This document shows, in pieces, positions 9,609 to 18,682 of a DNA stretch of 64,000 nucleotides. The translations under genes and the position numbers were made by a program. Position 1 is the stretch's first letter. Every line of letters begins with the position of its first letter. The notes below the pieces were generated by a model. That model made no database searches and was not told where the DNA came from. It saw only the letters and a list, made by a program, of their open reading frames with translations. Source of the DNA: Carboxylicivirga sediminis (GTDB lineage: Bacteria > Bacteroidota > Bacteroidia > Bacteroidales > Marinilabiliaceae). The stretch spans positions 62,001 to 126,000 of the forward strand of contig NZ_JAGTAR010000001.1 in assembly GCF_018156225.1 (NCBI RefSeq), in the 5' to 3' direction.

Positions 9609-10514
9609 TTAACTCATAAACTTTCGTGTAAAACTTAGCTTAGTGGTTACAATCCGGCAGATTAACAGCTGCTGGCGTGCTAAAAAAGGCAGGCGATAGA
9701 CACTATTGGCATTGCCTCCAGACACTGCAACTTCATAAAGCCTTCTGCCCAAGGCATCATACAGCTCGATGCACTTTACTTGTCCCAGCTTATGCATTGC
9801 AGGCATCTCAACGGTTATTTGTTCTGCATTTCTATCATGATACACTACCACCTTAGCCGTATCTTCGGCCAGTTCATCATCAATGCCTGTTCTTTTTTTA
9901 TAATTAAGCTGTGATGGATTATAGACATAGTCGAAATTTTGAGACATGCCGCATGGATCAAATAACTGCGCGCGCGTTCCTACTTCAAAGTGTAAATGAC
10001 GCAACTCACTTCGTCCTGAATTACCCATCTCACCAATCAGCTGCTCACCAAACACTACATCTCCCACTTTAACCGACACCGTTCCTTTGCGCAAATGCGC
10101 ATATCTCGAATAAATTGAGCCATGCTTAATTACCACATGATTCCCCCATCCGGCGCCACACTCGCGGCTGTAATTGTTGTGGGCAAACAAACTGCTTTCG
10201 GGACATCCTTCGCGCACATAAACCACCTCTCCTGCACCTATCGAGTGCACATAAACGTGTGGCTGTTCCTTGTTGTCATGCACATAATCCACCCCTTCGT
10301 GTGAAGCCTTACTGCCGACACTCCCGCTAAAAGCCACCAAACGTGTGTAGTCTGCCGGAAAAAACCAATCCATTTTCTTTGTATCAACAGGCAATGTTGA
10401 GCCAGTCACTTGTGCCGGCCCCGGATCTTCTACCGAAGAAATCACTTTATCACATTGTGCAGCAGTGCCCAAACTCGTGAATACGACTAATATCAGCGTA
10501 TAAAAAATTTTCAT
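9609..10514 (-). CDS. M23 (LytM-type) peptidase with type IX sorting tail
   Basis: 301 residues with a signal peptide (to about TAAQC). The zinc site of M23 endopeptidases is complete: H72 and D76 in SHEGVDYVHD, H140 in SRYAHL, and H173/H175 in RHLHFEV. These enzymes cut peptide cross-links of peptidoglycan. The C-terminal 80 residues (from about VVVYHDRN, with IELYDALGRRLYE and a final FTRKFMS) look like a type A sorting domain of the type IX secretion system, so the enzyme is probably exported to the surface or outside. It starts only 3 bp from the stop of the flavoprotein gene and lies 36 bp before the C39-like gene. Location and neighbours fit attack on foreign cell walls. Confidence 0.85.
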   Translation of the reverse strand: MKIFYTLILVVFTSLGTAAQCDKVISSVEDPGPAQVTGSTLPVDTKKMDWFFPADYTRLVAFSGSVGSKASHEGVDYVHDNKEQPHVYVHSIGAGEVVYVREGCPESSLFAHNNYSRECGAGWGNHVVIKHGSIYSRYAHLRKGTVSVKVGDVVFGEQLIGEMGNSGRSELRHLHFEVGTRAQLFDPCGMSQNFDYVYNPSQLNYKKRTGIDDELAEDTAKVVVYHDRNAEQITVEMPAMHKLGQVKCIELYDALGRRLYEVAVSGGNANSVYRLPFLARQQLLICRIVTTKLSFTRKFMS

Positions 10515-10517
10515 TGA

Positions 10518-13358
10518 TTATCTGTTTTGAGTTAAGTTTTCAGTTGCCTTATCCACTAAATACAAGATGGACTGGTACGTCAGGCCAGTATGCACCGACA
10601 GTCCTACCTCACAGGTGCGGCTGGTGCTATAGCCCGCCACTGCTCGTTCCGGCACTTCTTCTTTCAGGTAGCGCAAAGCTGACTTGTTTAATTCCGGCAG
10701 ATTGAATCCTTTATCGCCTGCCCATCCGCAGCATCCCGTTTTTTCAGGCTTAATTACTTCTTTTGCGCACAGCTGAGCCAGCTGCACCAATTGCTCATCC
10801 AGTCCCATTTTAGTACTACTGCAAGTCACATGAACCATCACCGTTTCATTCTGCGGTGTAAACTGCAGCTTATCTTTCAGAAAGCTTAAGGTGAATTCTA
10901 TTGGCTCATACAACTCCAATCGCGCATCCATCAATTCTTTCATGCGCAACAAACAAGGGCTCATATCACACAAAACCGGATAACGACCATAATCAGATGC
11001 TTCCAATAGAGCATCCTCCAACTCTTTAAGTTTCATCATTCCCTGTCCACGAAATCCTTTGCTGTCGAATGACATTCCACAGCAAAGGCCGGACAGGTTC
11101 TCAGGATAAATTATTTCATAACCTGCTTTATTAAGCAGTCTTTTAGTCACCTTAGTTAGTGAATCTTTATCTTTCATACTGGCATCATTGCCCATCATGC
11201 GATTGATACAGGCCGGAAAGTACACCACCTTATGGTCTGACTTTACATCCGATACCACATCAACTCTTGCTGCCGCATGTGGCATATACCGGTTCCAGAG
11301 AGGCACATTTCGACCAGAAACGTTATGCACAAAATGGCCTCCTTTTTCCATTACTGCTGACTGCAATATTTTCTGCAGTACACCAACAGCACTTAAAGCT
11401 CCCTTAACAACTGCACTGGTTCCCCCATAATGATTGGCTATATAAGTGGCCACAGCATTTGACAAGCGACTTTTTGATTCAAATCGCAAGTCTTTTATCA
11501 GTTTACCCGTATTTATCCCAACCGGACAATTTAGCGCACATAAGCCATCTGTTGCACAACTCTCTTCACCCTTATACTCGAATGCTTTAGCTAGTGCCTT
11601 CAAATCTTTCCCTGATATTTCTGATACATTAGCATTCAAAGCTCGGTAAACAGCGATGCGCTGCCGAGGTGTCAATGTTAAATCTCGTGATGGGCAACTG
11701 CTCTCGCAAAAACCACATTCGATACAAGCATCAACCAAGGGATGACTTTGCGGTAGTTGCTTAATATTTTTAGCGTAGACCTCTGGATCGTCATTAATTA
11801 AAACGCCAGGATTTAGAATATTCAGCGGATCAATCGCGCGCTTTACACGCTTCATCAATTCATATACCTCTTGTCCCCATTCAAACTCAACAAATGGCGC
11901 CATATTACGACCTGTTCCATGCTCGGCTTTTAGGCTCCCGTTAAACTGATGCACAACCAACTTAACCAACGCATGCATAAACAGCTTGTAGTTATCCATC
12001 TGCCAATCCTGGTCGAAATCAGGCATTACTAAAAAGTGTATATTCCCGTCCAGCAAGTGGCCCCACATAACAGAGCCAGAGTAATGGTGCTTATCCAATA
12101 ATTTTTGCAAAGCAGGCAAAGCCTCAGCAAGCACCTCACCCGGAAAAGCCACATCTTCGATGATGCAGGTTGCACCACTTGGGCGTGTGGCTGCTGCCGA
12201 GGTAAACAATCCCTTACGCACTTTCCAAAATGTATTGTAATCTTTAGCATTATCAGTGAAGCTGATAGGAAACAGCGTTTGAAGCCCTGATAATTTAGCC
12301 AGAATTTCCTCCTGACGGCCTTTCAAATCCTCTCCACTTGTTGCTGCCGTCTCCACCAACAGAGCAGCCGCCCCATCTGGCAATTCTTTCAGCTCAGAAG
12401 GTAAGCCATCAACATTCTCCACTGCCCGCAGTGCATTGCGGTCCATCAACTCAGCTGCGCTGACACAACAGCTCCTTAAAGGAATAATACACTTAGCCGC
12501 TTCCTGAATATTGGGCAAGAAGATCAATGCACAACTTTTATGCGCTTCATCAGGAATCGTGCGCATGGTCACTTCCGAAATAAACCCTAAAGTCCCTTCT
12601 GAACCCACCATGAGATGCATTAAAATATCAATTGGATCATCAAAATCCACAAAGGCATTCATCCCATAGCCGGTGGTGTTTTTCAGCTGATATTTAGACT
12701 GAATTTTGGCATACACCGTCGGATCATTCTCAAGCTGTTGCTTAATACAAAGTAACTCATCCAATAATTCCTTATGTGTTTCCTGGAAGTTCTTACAACT
12801 AGCTTTGTCATCAGTCACCAACAAAGTACCATCAGCCATCACTATACGCATAGCTTCAATGGTATTGTAGCTGTTTGTAATAATGCCATAACTGGCACCA
12901 CTGGCATTATTGGCCACAATTCCGCCAATTTTGGCCGAATTAATTGAAGCCGGACTAGGCCCAATTTTATAACCATACCTGGCCAATTGTGCATTGGCAA
13001 AACCACCCCTTACACCGGGCTGGACTTTTATACGCTTGCCCTCATCTAATATATTCAGCTGACTAAATTCAGGCCCAATCTCCACTAGCACCGAATCGGT
13101 AATTGTTTGACCCGATAAGCTCGTACCACCTGCCTTAAATGTGATGGCGACAAAATGACTGCTTGCAGCTTTTATCACTTCCTGCAACTCCCACTCAGAG
13201 TTAACCAGCACCACTAGCTGTGGCACTAAACGGTAAAAACCTGCATCCGTTCCTTTGGCATAGCGATCAATATACTGGCTGCATACCTGCTCTTTGCCCA
13301 AAACACCAGTAATCTGCTTTTTAAAAAATCCGATATTACTTTTCACGCCCATTCTCAT
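10518..13358 (-). CDS. FAD/Fe-S D-lactate dehydrogenase-like fusion protein
   Basis: 946 residues. The N-terminal half is a GlcD/Dld-type FAD domain (FKAGGTSLSGQ at about 75-85, PSPASINSAKIGG, VGSEGTLGFISEV). Then comes a two-cluster ferredoxin region (CIECGFCESSCP and CATDGLCALNCP) and a GlcF-like C-terminal part with two CCG-type motifs (GLCCGM and KTGCCGW). This build matches quinone- or carrier-linked D-lactate dehydrogenases and glycolate-oxidase fusions. The locus makes D-lactate through MurQ, so D-lactate is the most reasonable substrate. It acts in the cytoplasm or on the inner face of the membrane (no signal peptide). It is packed 3 bp from both neighbours, indicating one operon. 2-hydroxyglutarate or glycolate oxidation is the alternative. 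Confidence 0.82.
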   Translation of the reverse strand: MRMGVKSNIGFFKKQITGVLGKEQVCSQYIDRYAKGTDAGFYRLVPQLVVLVNSEWELQEVIKAASSHFVAITFKAGGTSLSGQTITDSVLVEIGPEFSQLNILDEGKRIKVQPGVRGGFANAQLARYGYKIGPSPASINSAKIGGIVANNASGASYGIITNSYNTIEAMRIVMADGTLLVTDDKASCKNFQETHKELLDELLCIKQQLENDPTVYAKIQSKYQLKNTTGYGMNAFVDFDDPIDILMHLMVGSEGTLGFISEVTMRTIPDEAHKSCALIFLPNIQEAAKCIIPLRSCCVSAAELMDRNALRAVENVDGLPSELKELPDGAAALLVETAATSGEDLKGRQEEILAKLSGLQTLFPISFTDNAKDYNTFWKVRKGLFTSAAATRPSGATCIIEDVAFPGEVLAEALPALQKLLDKHHYSGSVMWGHLLDGNIHFLVMPDFDQDWQMDNYKLFMHALVKLVVHQFNGSLKAEHGTGRNMAPFVEFEWGQEVYELMKRVKRAIDPLNILNPGVLINDDPEVYAKNIKQLPQSHPLVDACIECGFCESSCPSRDLTLTPRQRIAVYRALNANVSEISGKDLKALAKAFEYKGEESCATDGLCALNCPVGINTGKLIKDLRFESKSRLSNAVATYIANHYGGTSAVVKGALSAVGVLQKILQSAVMEKGGHFVHNVSGRNVPLWNRYMPHAAARVDVVSDVKSDHKVVYFPACINRMMGNDASMKDKDSLTKVTKRLLNKAGYEIIYPENLSGLCCGMSFDSKGFRGQGMMKLKELEDALLEASDYGRYPVLCDMSPCLLRMKELMDARLELYEPIEFTLSFLKDKLQFTPQNETVMVHVTCSSTKMGLDEQLVQLAQLCAKEVIKPEKTGCCGWAGDKGFNLPELNKSALRYLKEEVPERAVAGYSTSRTCEVGLSVHTGLTYQSILYLVDKATENLTQNR

Positions 13359-13361
13359 TCA

Positions 13362-14504
13362 TCACAATTTGACAACACCAATTCCGGGACGGTCTTTTAA
13401 AGTCACTTTGCCGTTAATCACTTTGACACCATCAAACACATCATTTGATATCAGTAGATTTCCGTCTAAATCAGCCCAGTCAACCAGTGGCGATATTTGT
13501 GAAGCAGCAGAAATAGCGCACGAAGTAGCAGTCATGCATCCAATCATTACCTTCATATCCATGGCATGAGCAATTGTCATCATCTTTCGGGCAGCCCGTA
13601 AACCGCCACATTTCATCAGCTTAATATTTATACCAGAATAGATGCCATTTAATGGTAGAACATCGGCTACCGTCTGCAAGGCCTCATCGGCAATAGTTGG
13701 CAGCGGACTGTTTTCCGTCAGCCAGGCCATATCTTCCCAGGCATCCTTAACTTTTGACATGGGTTGTTCCACAAAAACCACTCCCTGCTCTTTCAGCCAA
13801 TGTATCATATCCAGTGCGGCATGCTTATCCTTCCATCCCTGATTAACATCTACGCACAGCGGTTTGTCGGTAACAGAACGAATCGTATTGATCATTTCCT
13901 TGTCATTCCCCCTGCCCAACTTTACTTTCAGAATTTTGTATGGAGCTGCTTCTTCCACTTTCTCCCTCACCACATCAGACGTATCAATGCCAATGGTGAA
14001 ACTGGTGTTAGGTGTTTTATCCGGGTCCAATCCCCACATTTTATACAGCGGCTGTCCAACTAACTTGCCTAACAAATCGTGTAAAGCGATATCAACCGAA
14101 GCTTTGGCTGCGTAATTCCCAGGCATCACACTATCGACGTACGCCAGTATATCTTCCAATAAAAACGGGCTCTCAAACTGCTCCAGGTTCACCATTGACA
14201 AAAACTTAGCAGCCGTTTCGTGCGATTCACCCAAATACGGTGGCATTGACGCCTCTCCATAACCAATCACACCATCATATTCAATCTCAACTAACATTAC
14301 CGGTGTAGTAGTCCTTGAATTAGAGGCAATGGTGAAAGTATGTTTTAGCTGTAAATCATATGCTTTAAAGCGCAACTTCATTTTCGCTCCCCCAAGCGGG
14401 TTACCTTTCGCCTTGCCTGAACCGCATGATCCCTGTGTTCCTCCAAGCAGAGCAGCACCAGCCAGTAAGCCAGTATTTTTTAGAAAAATTCTTCTGGTAT
14501 TCAT
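13362..14504 (-). CDS. Exported L-Ala-D/L-Glu (dipeptide) epimerase, enolase superfamily
   Basis: 380 residues. The N-terminus MNTRRIFLKNTGLLAGAALL followed by GGTQGSC looks like a twin-arginine lipoprotein signal, so this enzyme is probably periplasmic. The enolase-superfamily catalytic set is complete: K193 and K195 (ILKVKLGRG), D219 (CVDVNQGW), E246 (VEQP), D273/E274 (ADE) and K295 (IKLMKCGG). The family member made by E. coli (YcjG) is cytoplasmic and turns L-Ala-D-Glu from peptidoglycan into L-Ala-L-Glu, which peptidases can then cleave. The NlpC/P60 enzyme that would release such dipeptides is encoded 12 bp upstream. Another dipeptide or an N-succinyl amino acid could be the substrate, but the context favours murein peptides. 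Confidence 0.83.
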   Translation of the reverse strand: MNTRRIFLKNTGLLAGAALLGGTQGSCGSGKAKGNPLGGAKMKLRFKAYDLQLKHTFTIASNSRTTTPVMLVEIEYDGVIGYGEASMPPYLGESHETAAKFLSMVNLEQFESPFLLEDILAYVDSVMPGNYAAKASVDIALHDLLGKLVGQPLYKMWGLDPDKTPNTSFTIGIDTSDVVREKVEEAAPYKILKVKLGRGNDKEMINTIRSVTDKPLCVDVNQGWKDKHAALDMIHWLKEQGVVFVEQPMSKVKDAWEDMAWLTENSPLPTIADEALQTVADVLPLNGIYSGINIKLMKCGGLRAARKMMTIAHAMDMKVMIGCMTATSCAISAASQISPLVDWADLDGNLLISNDVFDGVKVINGKVTLKDRPGIGVVKL

Positions 14505-14516
14505 TACTAATTCCCC

Positions 14517-15671
14517 TTATTTATGATTTACATACCAAGGATGCTGATTGACAGGCATCAATCCATCCCCGGGCGCATGTCCGATATACCGCTGAGCCCC
14601 TAACCAGGATGCTTTGCGGTAACCACTATAGTTGTCTCTGGTTTCATCCAGACTATTAACCTTCACGCAACCCGACGAATGAATAAACTCGGTATCACCA
14701 ATATACATTCCGACGTGCGTTACCTTTTTCGATTCAGCATCTCCAAAGAATAGCAAATCACCCACTTGCAAAGCTTCCACCTGTAGTGTTATAGGTTGAC
14801 CATATTTGATTTGCTGAGAAGCATCACGCGCTAAAATGTAGCCATTCAAAAAGTAAATATTCTTAAGAAAACCGGAGCAATCAACCGCTTTTGAAGAAGT
14901 TCCGCCCCACAGATAAGGCAACCCCATAAACTCCTTTGACACTTCAATAAGATCTTGACTTTCCAAGGTCGGCAACGCGCCTGCCATTTCAAACTCCCTA
15001 ACTACATCCGCACCCACCGTTCCACTTCGTCCATCGGGCAGTGAGAGGAGCACCTTATCCTTCTGCTTCTCCACCACTGTCAGCAGGCTCCCTTTAACCA
15101 AATCCGAAACATGATGACCAAAACCATCTTCTAACCAACCATCGCATAAAACAAACACACGCCTCCCGGAACGCCACGCATTAAACTCAGCCTCATCGAT
15201 AAATGCAAGCGAAGAATTATTGGTCCAGGCAATATAGCGATCAGGTGATTGCACAAGACTCCATCCACCTTCTTGCTTTAAAATCCTTACTGGGGTCCCC
15301 ATAATAGTTTGTGACACCAACTGCGCCGAATGTCTTGGTTCATCACGCAGATTGGCAATACTCAAAGTAGTAATGGCCCATTTTTTCTCGATACTAGAGG
15401 AAGGCAAAACTACCAGACTATCTACCAGTTTATTTGATTGCTCTAGTTTTAGAAGTAATTCGTCTTTGGCCTGTGGAATTGTAGTTTCACCTTTTACAAC
15501 CAGAGCATCTTGAGAATACACTAACTCAACATCAAAGACATCCACTCTCGAATCGGATACCCATTTAGCTTCAACCTGCTCAATTACCAACTCCTGTTTG
15601 ATAGTAGCTTGTTCACAAGCATATAAAAGAGCAATAACAGCTAATGAAAGAAGCAAAAGATTATTTTTCAT
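14517..15671 (-). CDS. NlpC/P60 lipoprotein endopeptidase with SH3-like domains
   Basis: 384 residues with a lipoprotein signal (lipobox LLYAC). Two SH3b-like regions span about 95-240 (for example LRDEPRHSAQLVSQTI). The NlpC/P60 domain follows with Cys265 in KAVDCSGFLKN, His in VTHVGMYIGD and a further polar residue downstream. The build is that of YkfC-type gamma-D-glutamyl-L-diamino-acid endopeptidases, which cut stem peptides with a free L-Ala and release L-Ala-D-Glu. That product is the substrate of the epimerase encoded 12 bp downstream. It is the first gene of the seven-gene operon that ends with susD. Its promoter region carries one of the five shared operator-like sites. Confidence 0.88.
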   Translation of the reverse strand: MKNNLLLLSLAVIALLYACEQATIKQELVIEQVEAKWVSDSRVDVFDVELVYSQDALVVKGETTIPQAKDELLLKLEQSNKLVDSLVVLPSSSIEKKWAITTLSIANLRDEPRHSAQLVSQTIMGTPVRILKQEGGWSLVQSPDRYIAWTNNSSLAFIDEAEFNAWRSGRRVFVLCDGWLEDGFGHHVSDLVKGSLLTVVEKQKDKVLLSLPDGRSGTVGADVVREFEMAGALPTLESQDLIEVSKEFMGLPYLWGGTSSKAVDCSGFLKNIYFLNGYILARDASQQIKYGQPITLQVEALQVGDLLFFGDAESKKVTHVGMYIGDTEFIHSSGCVKVNSLDETRDNYSGYRKASWLGAQRYIGHAPGDGLMPVNQHPWYVNHK

Positions 15672-15683
15672 TTGTTAGGTATG

Positions 15684-15740
15684 TTGTATTACATCTTACA
15701 CATGTCAAAATTATAAATTGTTTTAACAAATTCAAACAAA
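15684..15740 (-). promoter_or_regulatory. Promoter and operator-like site A of the NlpC-to-susD operon
   Basis: On the minus strand, TAATTTTG (15713-15706) matches the Bacteroidota -7 box TAnnTTTG, with TTTG-type -33 candidates at 15740-15733. The 22-bp site at 15684-15705 (plus strand TTGTATTACATCTTACACAT, then GT) lies over the expected start point and matches site B in 20 of 22 positions. A repressor bound here would block initiation. The GntR gene at 32 kb is the likely regulator (inference). Confidence 0.6.
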
Positions 15741-15817
15741 GTTTGATATTTTTATAACATATATGACATATTAATCCAGAAACGCAAACACACCTAAGAA
15801 ATACGGTTAATAATTAG

Positions 15818-17236
15818 CTAAAACAGAGTGAGTTCATAAGCCCATTGACTGAAGTATATATTTCCACCTGACCATTCTAATTCACCACGCTGGAAATCCC
15901 ACGGCTCACTTCTCATAAACCGCTTTATCGGATAAAAATCAGCACCAATACCATCATTAACAATGAGCCGATAAGCATCGATACCACTGATATAAAACTC
16001 TTTAATACGCTCATCATCTGACTTCTGCAGGCTAAAAGACATATCCAACGGCACCCAACCAACACCCTGATAATACACTTCACACCAATCATGCAGATTA
16101 ATAGCACCTGGATGCAACATCCAGCCACTTTGCCATTTAACCGGAATGCCTTTATAGCGCGCCATAGCCATGAACAGCAAGGTTTGCATACCACAATCTC
16201 CCCTCCTGTTGCTTAATACATACCTGGGAATATCAGGCATTACCGCATACTCAAGAGCACCCGCCCATGGGATATTTTCATCAATCCAGTAGTACAACTT
16301 TTTCACCACTTCATGAGGTCGCACCTCTTCACCACAGATACTATCTACCAGCTGCATCAACTCCTTACTAAATACAATATGAGGAGCCTGCTGTGCTGTA
16401 TATTGTTTATATAGAGCAGTCGCCATATCGTAGGGCAACGCCTGCACCTTGTCCATATCATAATACTCAGCATACGATTGGAAATTATAGGTAACACTAA
16501 AAACAGTCTCCTGTCCGGCAATAGCTGGTTTCTCCATGTAAATAGAACGATGCACACACGAGTCATCTGCCAATAGAAAAGATGGCTCAGAAACAGCAAC
16601 CAATTCTACACCACATTGCCGACGATGCGAAGTTTTTGGAAATGGCAGCCAGCAACGCACCATCTCACCAGCAGGCACAGCATCGGCCTGCAAACACATA
16701 TTAAATTGCACCTTAAACACCTGAGGTTCGGCTATAAAAGCATTAATAGAATCAATAGCCTGAATCACTTCACTGGTGTGCATCAGGCAAAAGCTATCAA
16801 GCGCAGCATCAATCAAGCCATCTCTTTTATTTAGTAATAAAGCAAGGTTGGCAACCGCCCTTTTAAAATAGCGCTTCTCACCGTCAATCACTCTACACTC
16901 AAGCATACCACTGCGCTCCCACTTTCCTAACTCTTCCTGCGTATAACCACCAATACATGCATTCAACTGCTCAACAACAGCCTCTTCATCCAGGCTAAAT
17001 TCCAATTGCACCCTGTTGGCTATTTGCTTAAACGAATCAAGCTTCATCCACAAATCAGAATACATTGGTACATTATGCTGAGCAGAATCAACCCAAGCGC
17101 TCAACGTTACAAACTGCCCTTTTTCCAGCAATTGCTCTGGCTTACTCCAATCTGCTTCAACCTTGTGATTTGCATTATAAACACATCCTCCGCAAAAAGC
17201 AGTAAGAATTACGAATATCATCAGAGTCTTTTGCAT
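15818..17236 (-). CDS. Transglutaminase-like (papain-fold) lipoprotein
   Basis: 472 residues with a lipoprotein signal (lipobox TAFCGGC). The C-terminal half is a transglutaminase-like domain with Cys348 in RRGDCGMQTL, His in NLHDWCEVYY and Asp in VPLDMSFSL, so the triad is complete. The N-terminal part has no clear family. Bacterial members mostly hydrolyse or rearrange amide bonds rather than cross-link proteins. Its promoter is shared with namZ through operator-like site B, which ties it to peptidoglycan use. I infer a role on murein peptides or amidated stems, but the substrate cannot be read from the sequence. A gap of 146 bp with its own promoter separates it from the NlpC/P60 gene. Confidence 0.75.
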   Translation of the reverse strand: MQKTLMIFVILTAFCGGCVYNANHKVEADWSKPEQLLEKGQFVTLSAWVDSAQHNVPMYSDLWMKLDSFKQIANRVQLEFSLDEEAVVEQLNACIGGYTQEELGKWERSGMLECRVIDGEKRYFKRAVANLALLLNKRDGLIDAALDSFCLMHTSEVIQAIDSINAFIAEPQVFKVQFNMCLQADAVPAGEMVRCWLPFPKTSHRRQCGVELVAVSEPSFLLADDSCVHRSIYMEKPAIAGQETVFSVTYNFQSYAEYYDMDKVQALPYDMATALYKQYTAQQAPHIVFSKELMQLVDSICGEEVRPHEVVKKLYYWIDENIPWAGALEYAVMPDIPRYVLSNRRGDCGMQTLLFMAMARYKGIPVKWQSGWMLHPGAINLHDWCEVYYQGVGWVPLDMSFSLQKSDDERIKEFYISGIDAYRLIVNDGIGADFYPIKRFMRSEPWDFQRGELEWSGGNIYFSQWAYELTLF

Positions 17237-17274
17237 AACTTAGCTCATTTAGTAGGAAAACAAAATATAGCGCT

Positions 17275-17302
17275 TATATTTGTATTACATATTACAAATG
17301 TA
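17275..17302. promoter_or_regulatory. Divergent promoters and operator-like site B (transglutaminase / namZ)
   Basis: TATATTTG (17275-17282) on the plus strand and TACATTTG (17302-17295) on the minus strand both match the TAnnTTTG -7 box. They lie back to back around a common element with perfect 7-bp arms ATTTGTA (17278-17284) and TACAAAT (17293-17299). One bound dimer would cover both -7 boxes. This is the clearest of the five sites. Confidence 0.68.
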
Positions 17303-17346
17303 TCAATCAAATAGATTTCCTCAAATTCTTTTTAATAATTATTGCG

Positions 17347-18579
17347 ATGAGAAAAAATCTTTTTTTTGCCATACTTCTTTTGATAAGCAGCTCTACAATA
17401 GGGCAAACAACAAAATCAGGAATAGAAGTATTACAATATGACAATTTCAAACAACTGGCACATAAGCGCATTGGCCTCATTACCAATCCAACAGGCATAA
17501 ACAGCCAGTTTGAATCAAGCATTGACATTCTGCACCAGGCACCAAATGTTATGCTTAAAGCTATGTACAGCCCTGAACACGGCGTTCGCGGCGACTACTC
17601 AGCTGGCGACAAAGTAAATTTCTTTACCGATCCGAAAACCAATGTGCCGGTATACAGTCTTCACGGCAAACACAAAAAACCAACGCCAAATATGCTGGAA
17701 GGCATTGATGTGTTGGTGTATGACATTCAGGACATTGGCTCGCGCTCCTACACTTATATCAGTACACTAGGGCTGGCCATGGAAGCTGCGGCCGAGAATA
17801 ACATCAAAATGGTTGTGCTCGATCGTCCTAACCCACTTGGAGGAATCAAAATGGAAGGCATGGTTACAGAACCTGAATTTATCTCTTTCGTCAGTCAGTT
17901 TCCCATACCTTATGTGCATGGTATGACAGTGGGCGAACTGGCCTTATTCTTAAATGGCGAACACCTGCTAAAAGATGGCGTGCAATGTGATTTGGAAGTG
18001 ATTAAAATGGAAGGCTGGCAACGCAGCATGACTTTTGAAGAAACCGGTTTACCATGGGTACCATCTTCGCCACACATCCCACATGCTTATTCAGCCAGCT
18101 TCTATCCGGTCAGTGGTATATTAGGCGAACTATACGTTATGAGCATTGGTGTGGGCTACACACTGCCTTTCCAGCTATTTGCTGCCCAATGGATGGATGC
18201 CGACAGCCTGGCCAACAACTTGAACGCCTTACACATTGAAGGTCTGCACTTCAGACCGGTGCACTACAAGCCCTATTACAGTGTGTCAAAAGGTAAGTTA
18301 ATACATGGTGTACAAGTGCACTTTACCGATTACAACAAAGCGCCTTTATCCCTTATTCAGTTTTATGTACTGCAGGAAGCTCATAAACTGTGGCCCGAAC
18401 ACAATGTATTTGAACTTTGCGAACCGGCTCGCCTTGGCATGTTTGATAAAGTAAGCGGAAGTGATAAAATCAGGCTAGAATTTACAAAACGATGGCTAGT
18501 TGAAGATATTGAACACCTGTGGTATAAAGACATAAAAACCTTTAGAAAAAGAGCCGCTAAATACTTTCTCTACCAATAA
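17347..18579 (+). CDS. namZ: Exo-beta-N-acetylmuramidase NamZ (DUF1343, GH171)
   Basis: 410 residues with a signal peptide (MRKNLFFAILLLISSSTIGQ). The whole length fits the DUF1343 family, with GLITNPTGIN (about 39-48), YSPEHGVRGDYSAGD, VYDIQDIGSRSYTY and VLDRPNPLGG. NamZ enzymes remove N-acetylmuramic acid from the non-reducing ends of peptidoglycan glycans in the periplasm, giving free MurNAc. The kinase and etherase that use MurNAc are encoded 12 kb away under related operator-like sites. In the oral relative Tannerella forsythia a NamZ-type protein belongs to the muropeptide salvage set (known). It is transcribed away from the transglutaminase gene and ends in its own terminator. Confidence 0.88.
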   Translation: MRKNLFFAILLLISSSTIGQTTKSGIEVLQYDNFKQLAHKRIGLITNPTGINSQFESSIDILHQAPNVMLKAMYSPEHGVRGDYSAGDKVNFFTDPKTNVPVYSLHGKHKKPTPNMLEGIDVLVYDIQDIGSRSYTYISTLGLAMEAAAENNIKMVVLDRPNPLGGIKMEGMVTEPEFISFVSQFPIPYVHGMTVGELALFLNGEHLLKDGVQCDLEVIKMEGWQRSMTFEETGLPWVPSSPHIPHAYSASFYPVSGILGELYVMSIGVGYTLPFQLFAAQWMDADSLANNLNALHIEGLHFRPVHYKPYYSVSKGKLIHGVQVHFTDYNKAPLSLIQFYVLQEAHKLWPEHNVFELCEPARLGMFDKVSGSDKIRLEFTKRWLVEDIEHLWYKDIKTFRKRAAKYFLYQ

Positions 18580-18605
18580 ACCTCAAACAACACCAAACGA
18601 ACAAA

Positions 18606-18639
18606 AAGAAAGCTGCCTCTTTACAGAAGCAGCTTTCTT
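18606..18639 (+). terminator. Terminator after namZ
   Basis: Arms AAGAAAGCTGC and GCAGCTTTCTT around a 12-base loop, followed by TATTATT. It lies 27 bp past the namZ stop and may also serve the convergent membrane-protein gene. Confidence 0.75.
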
Positions 18640-18682
18640 ATTATTGATACACACAAACACAACAGCATAACAACAATTGCTG

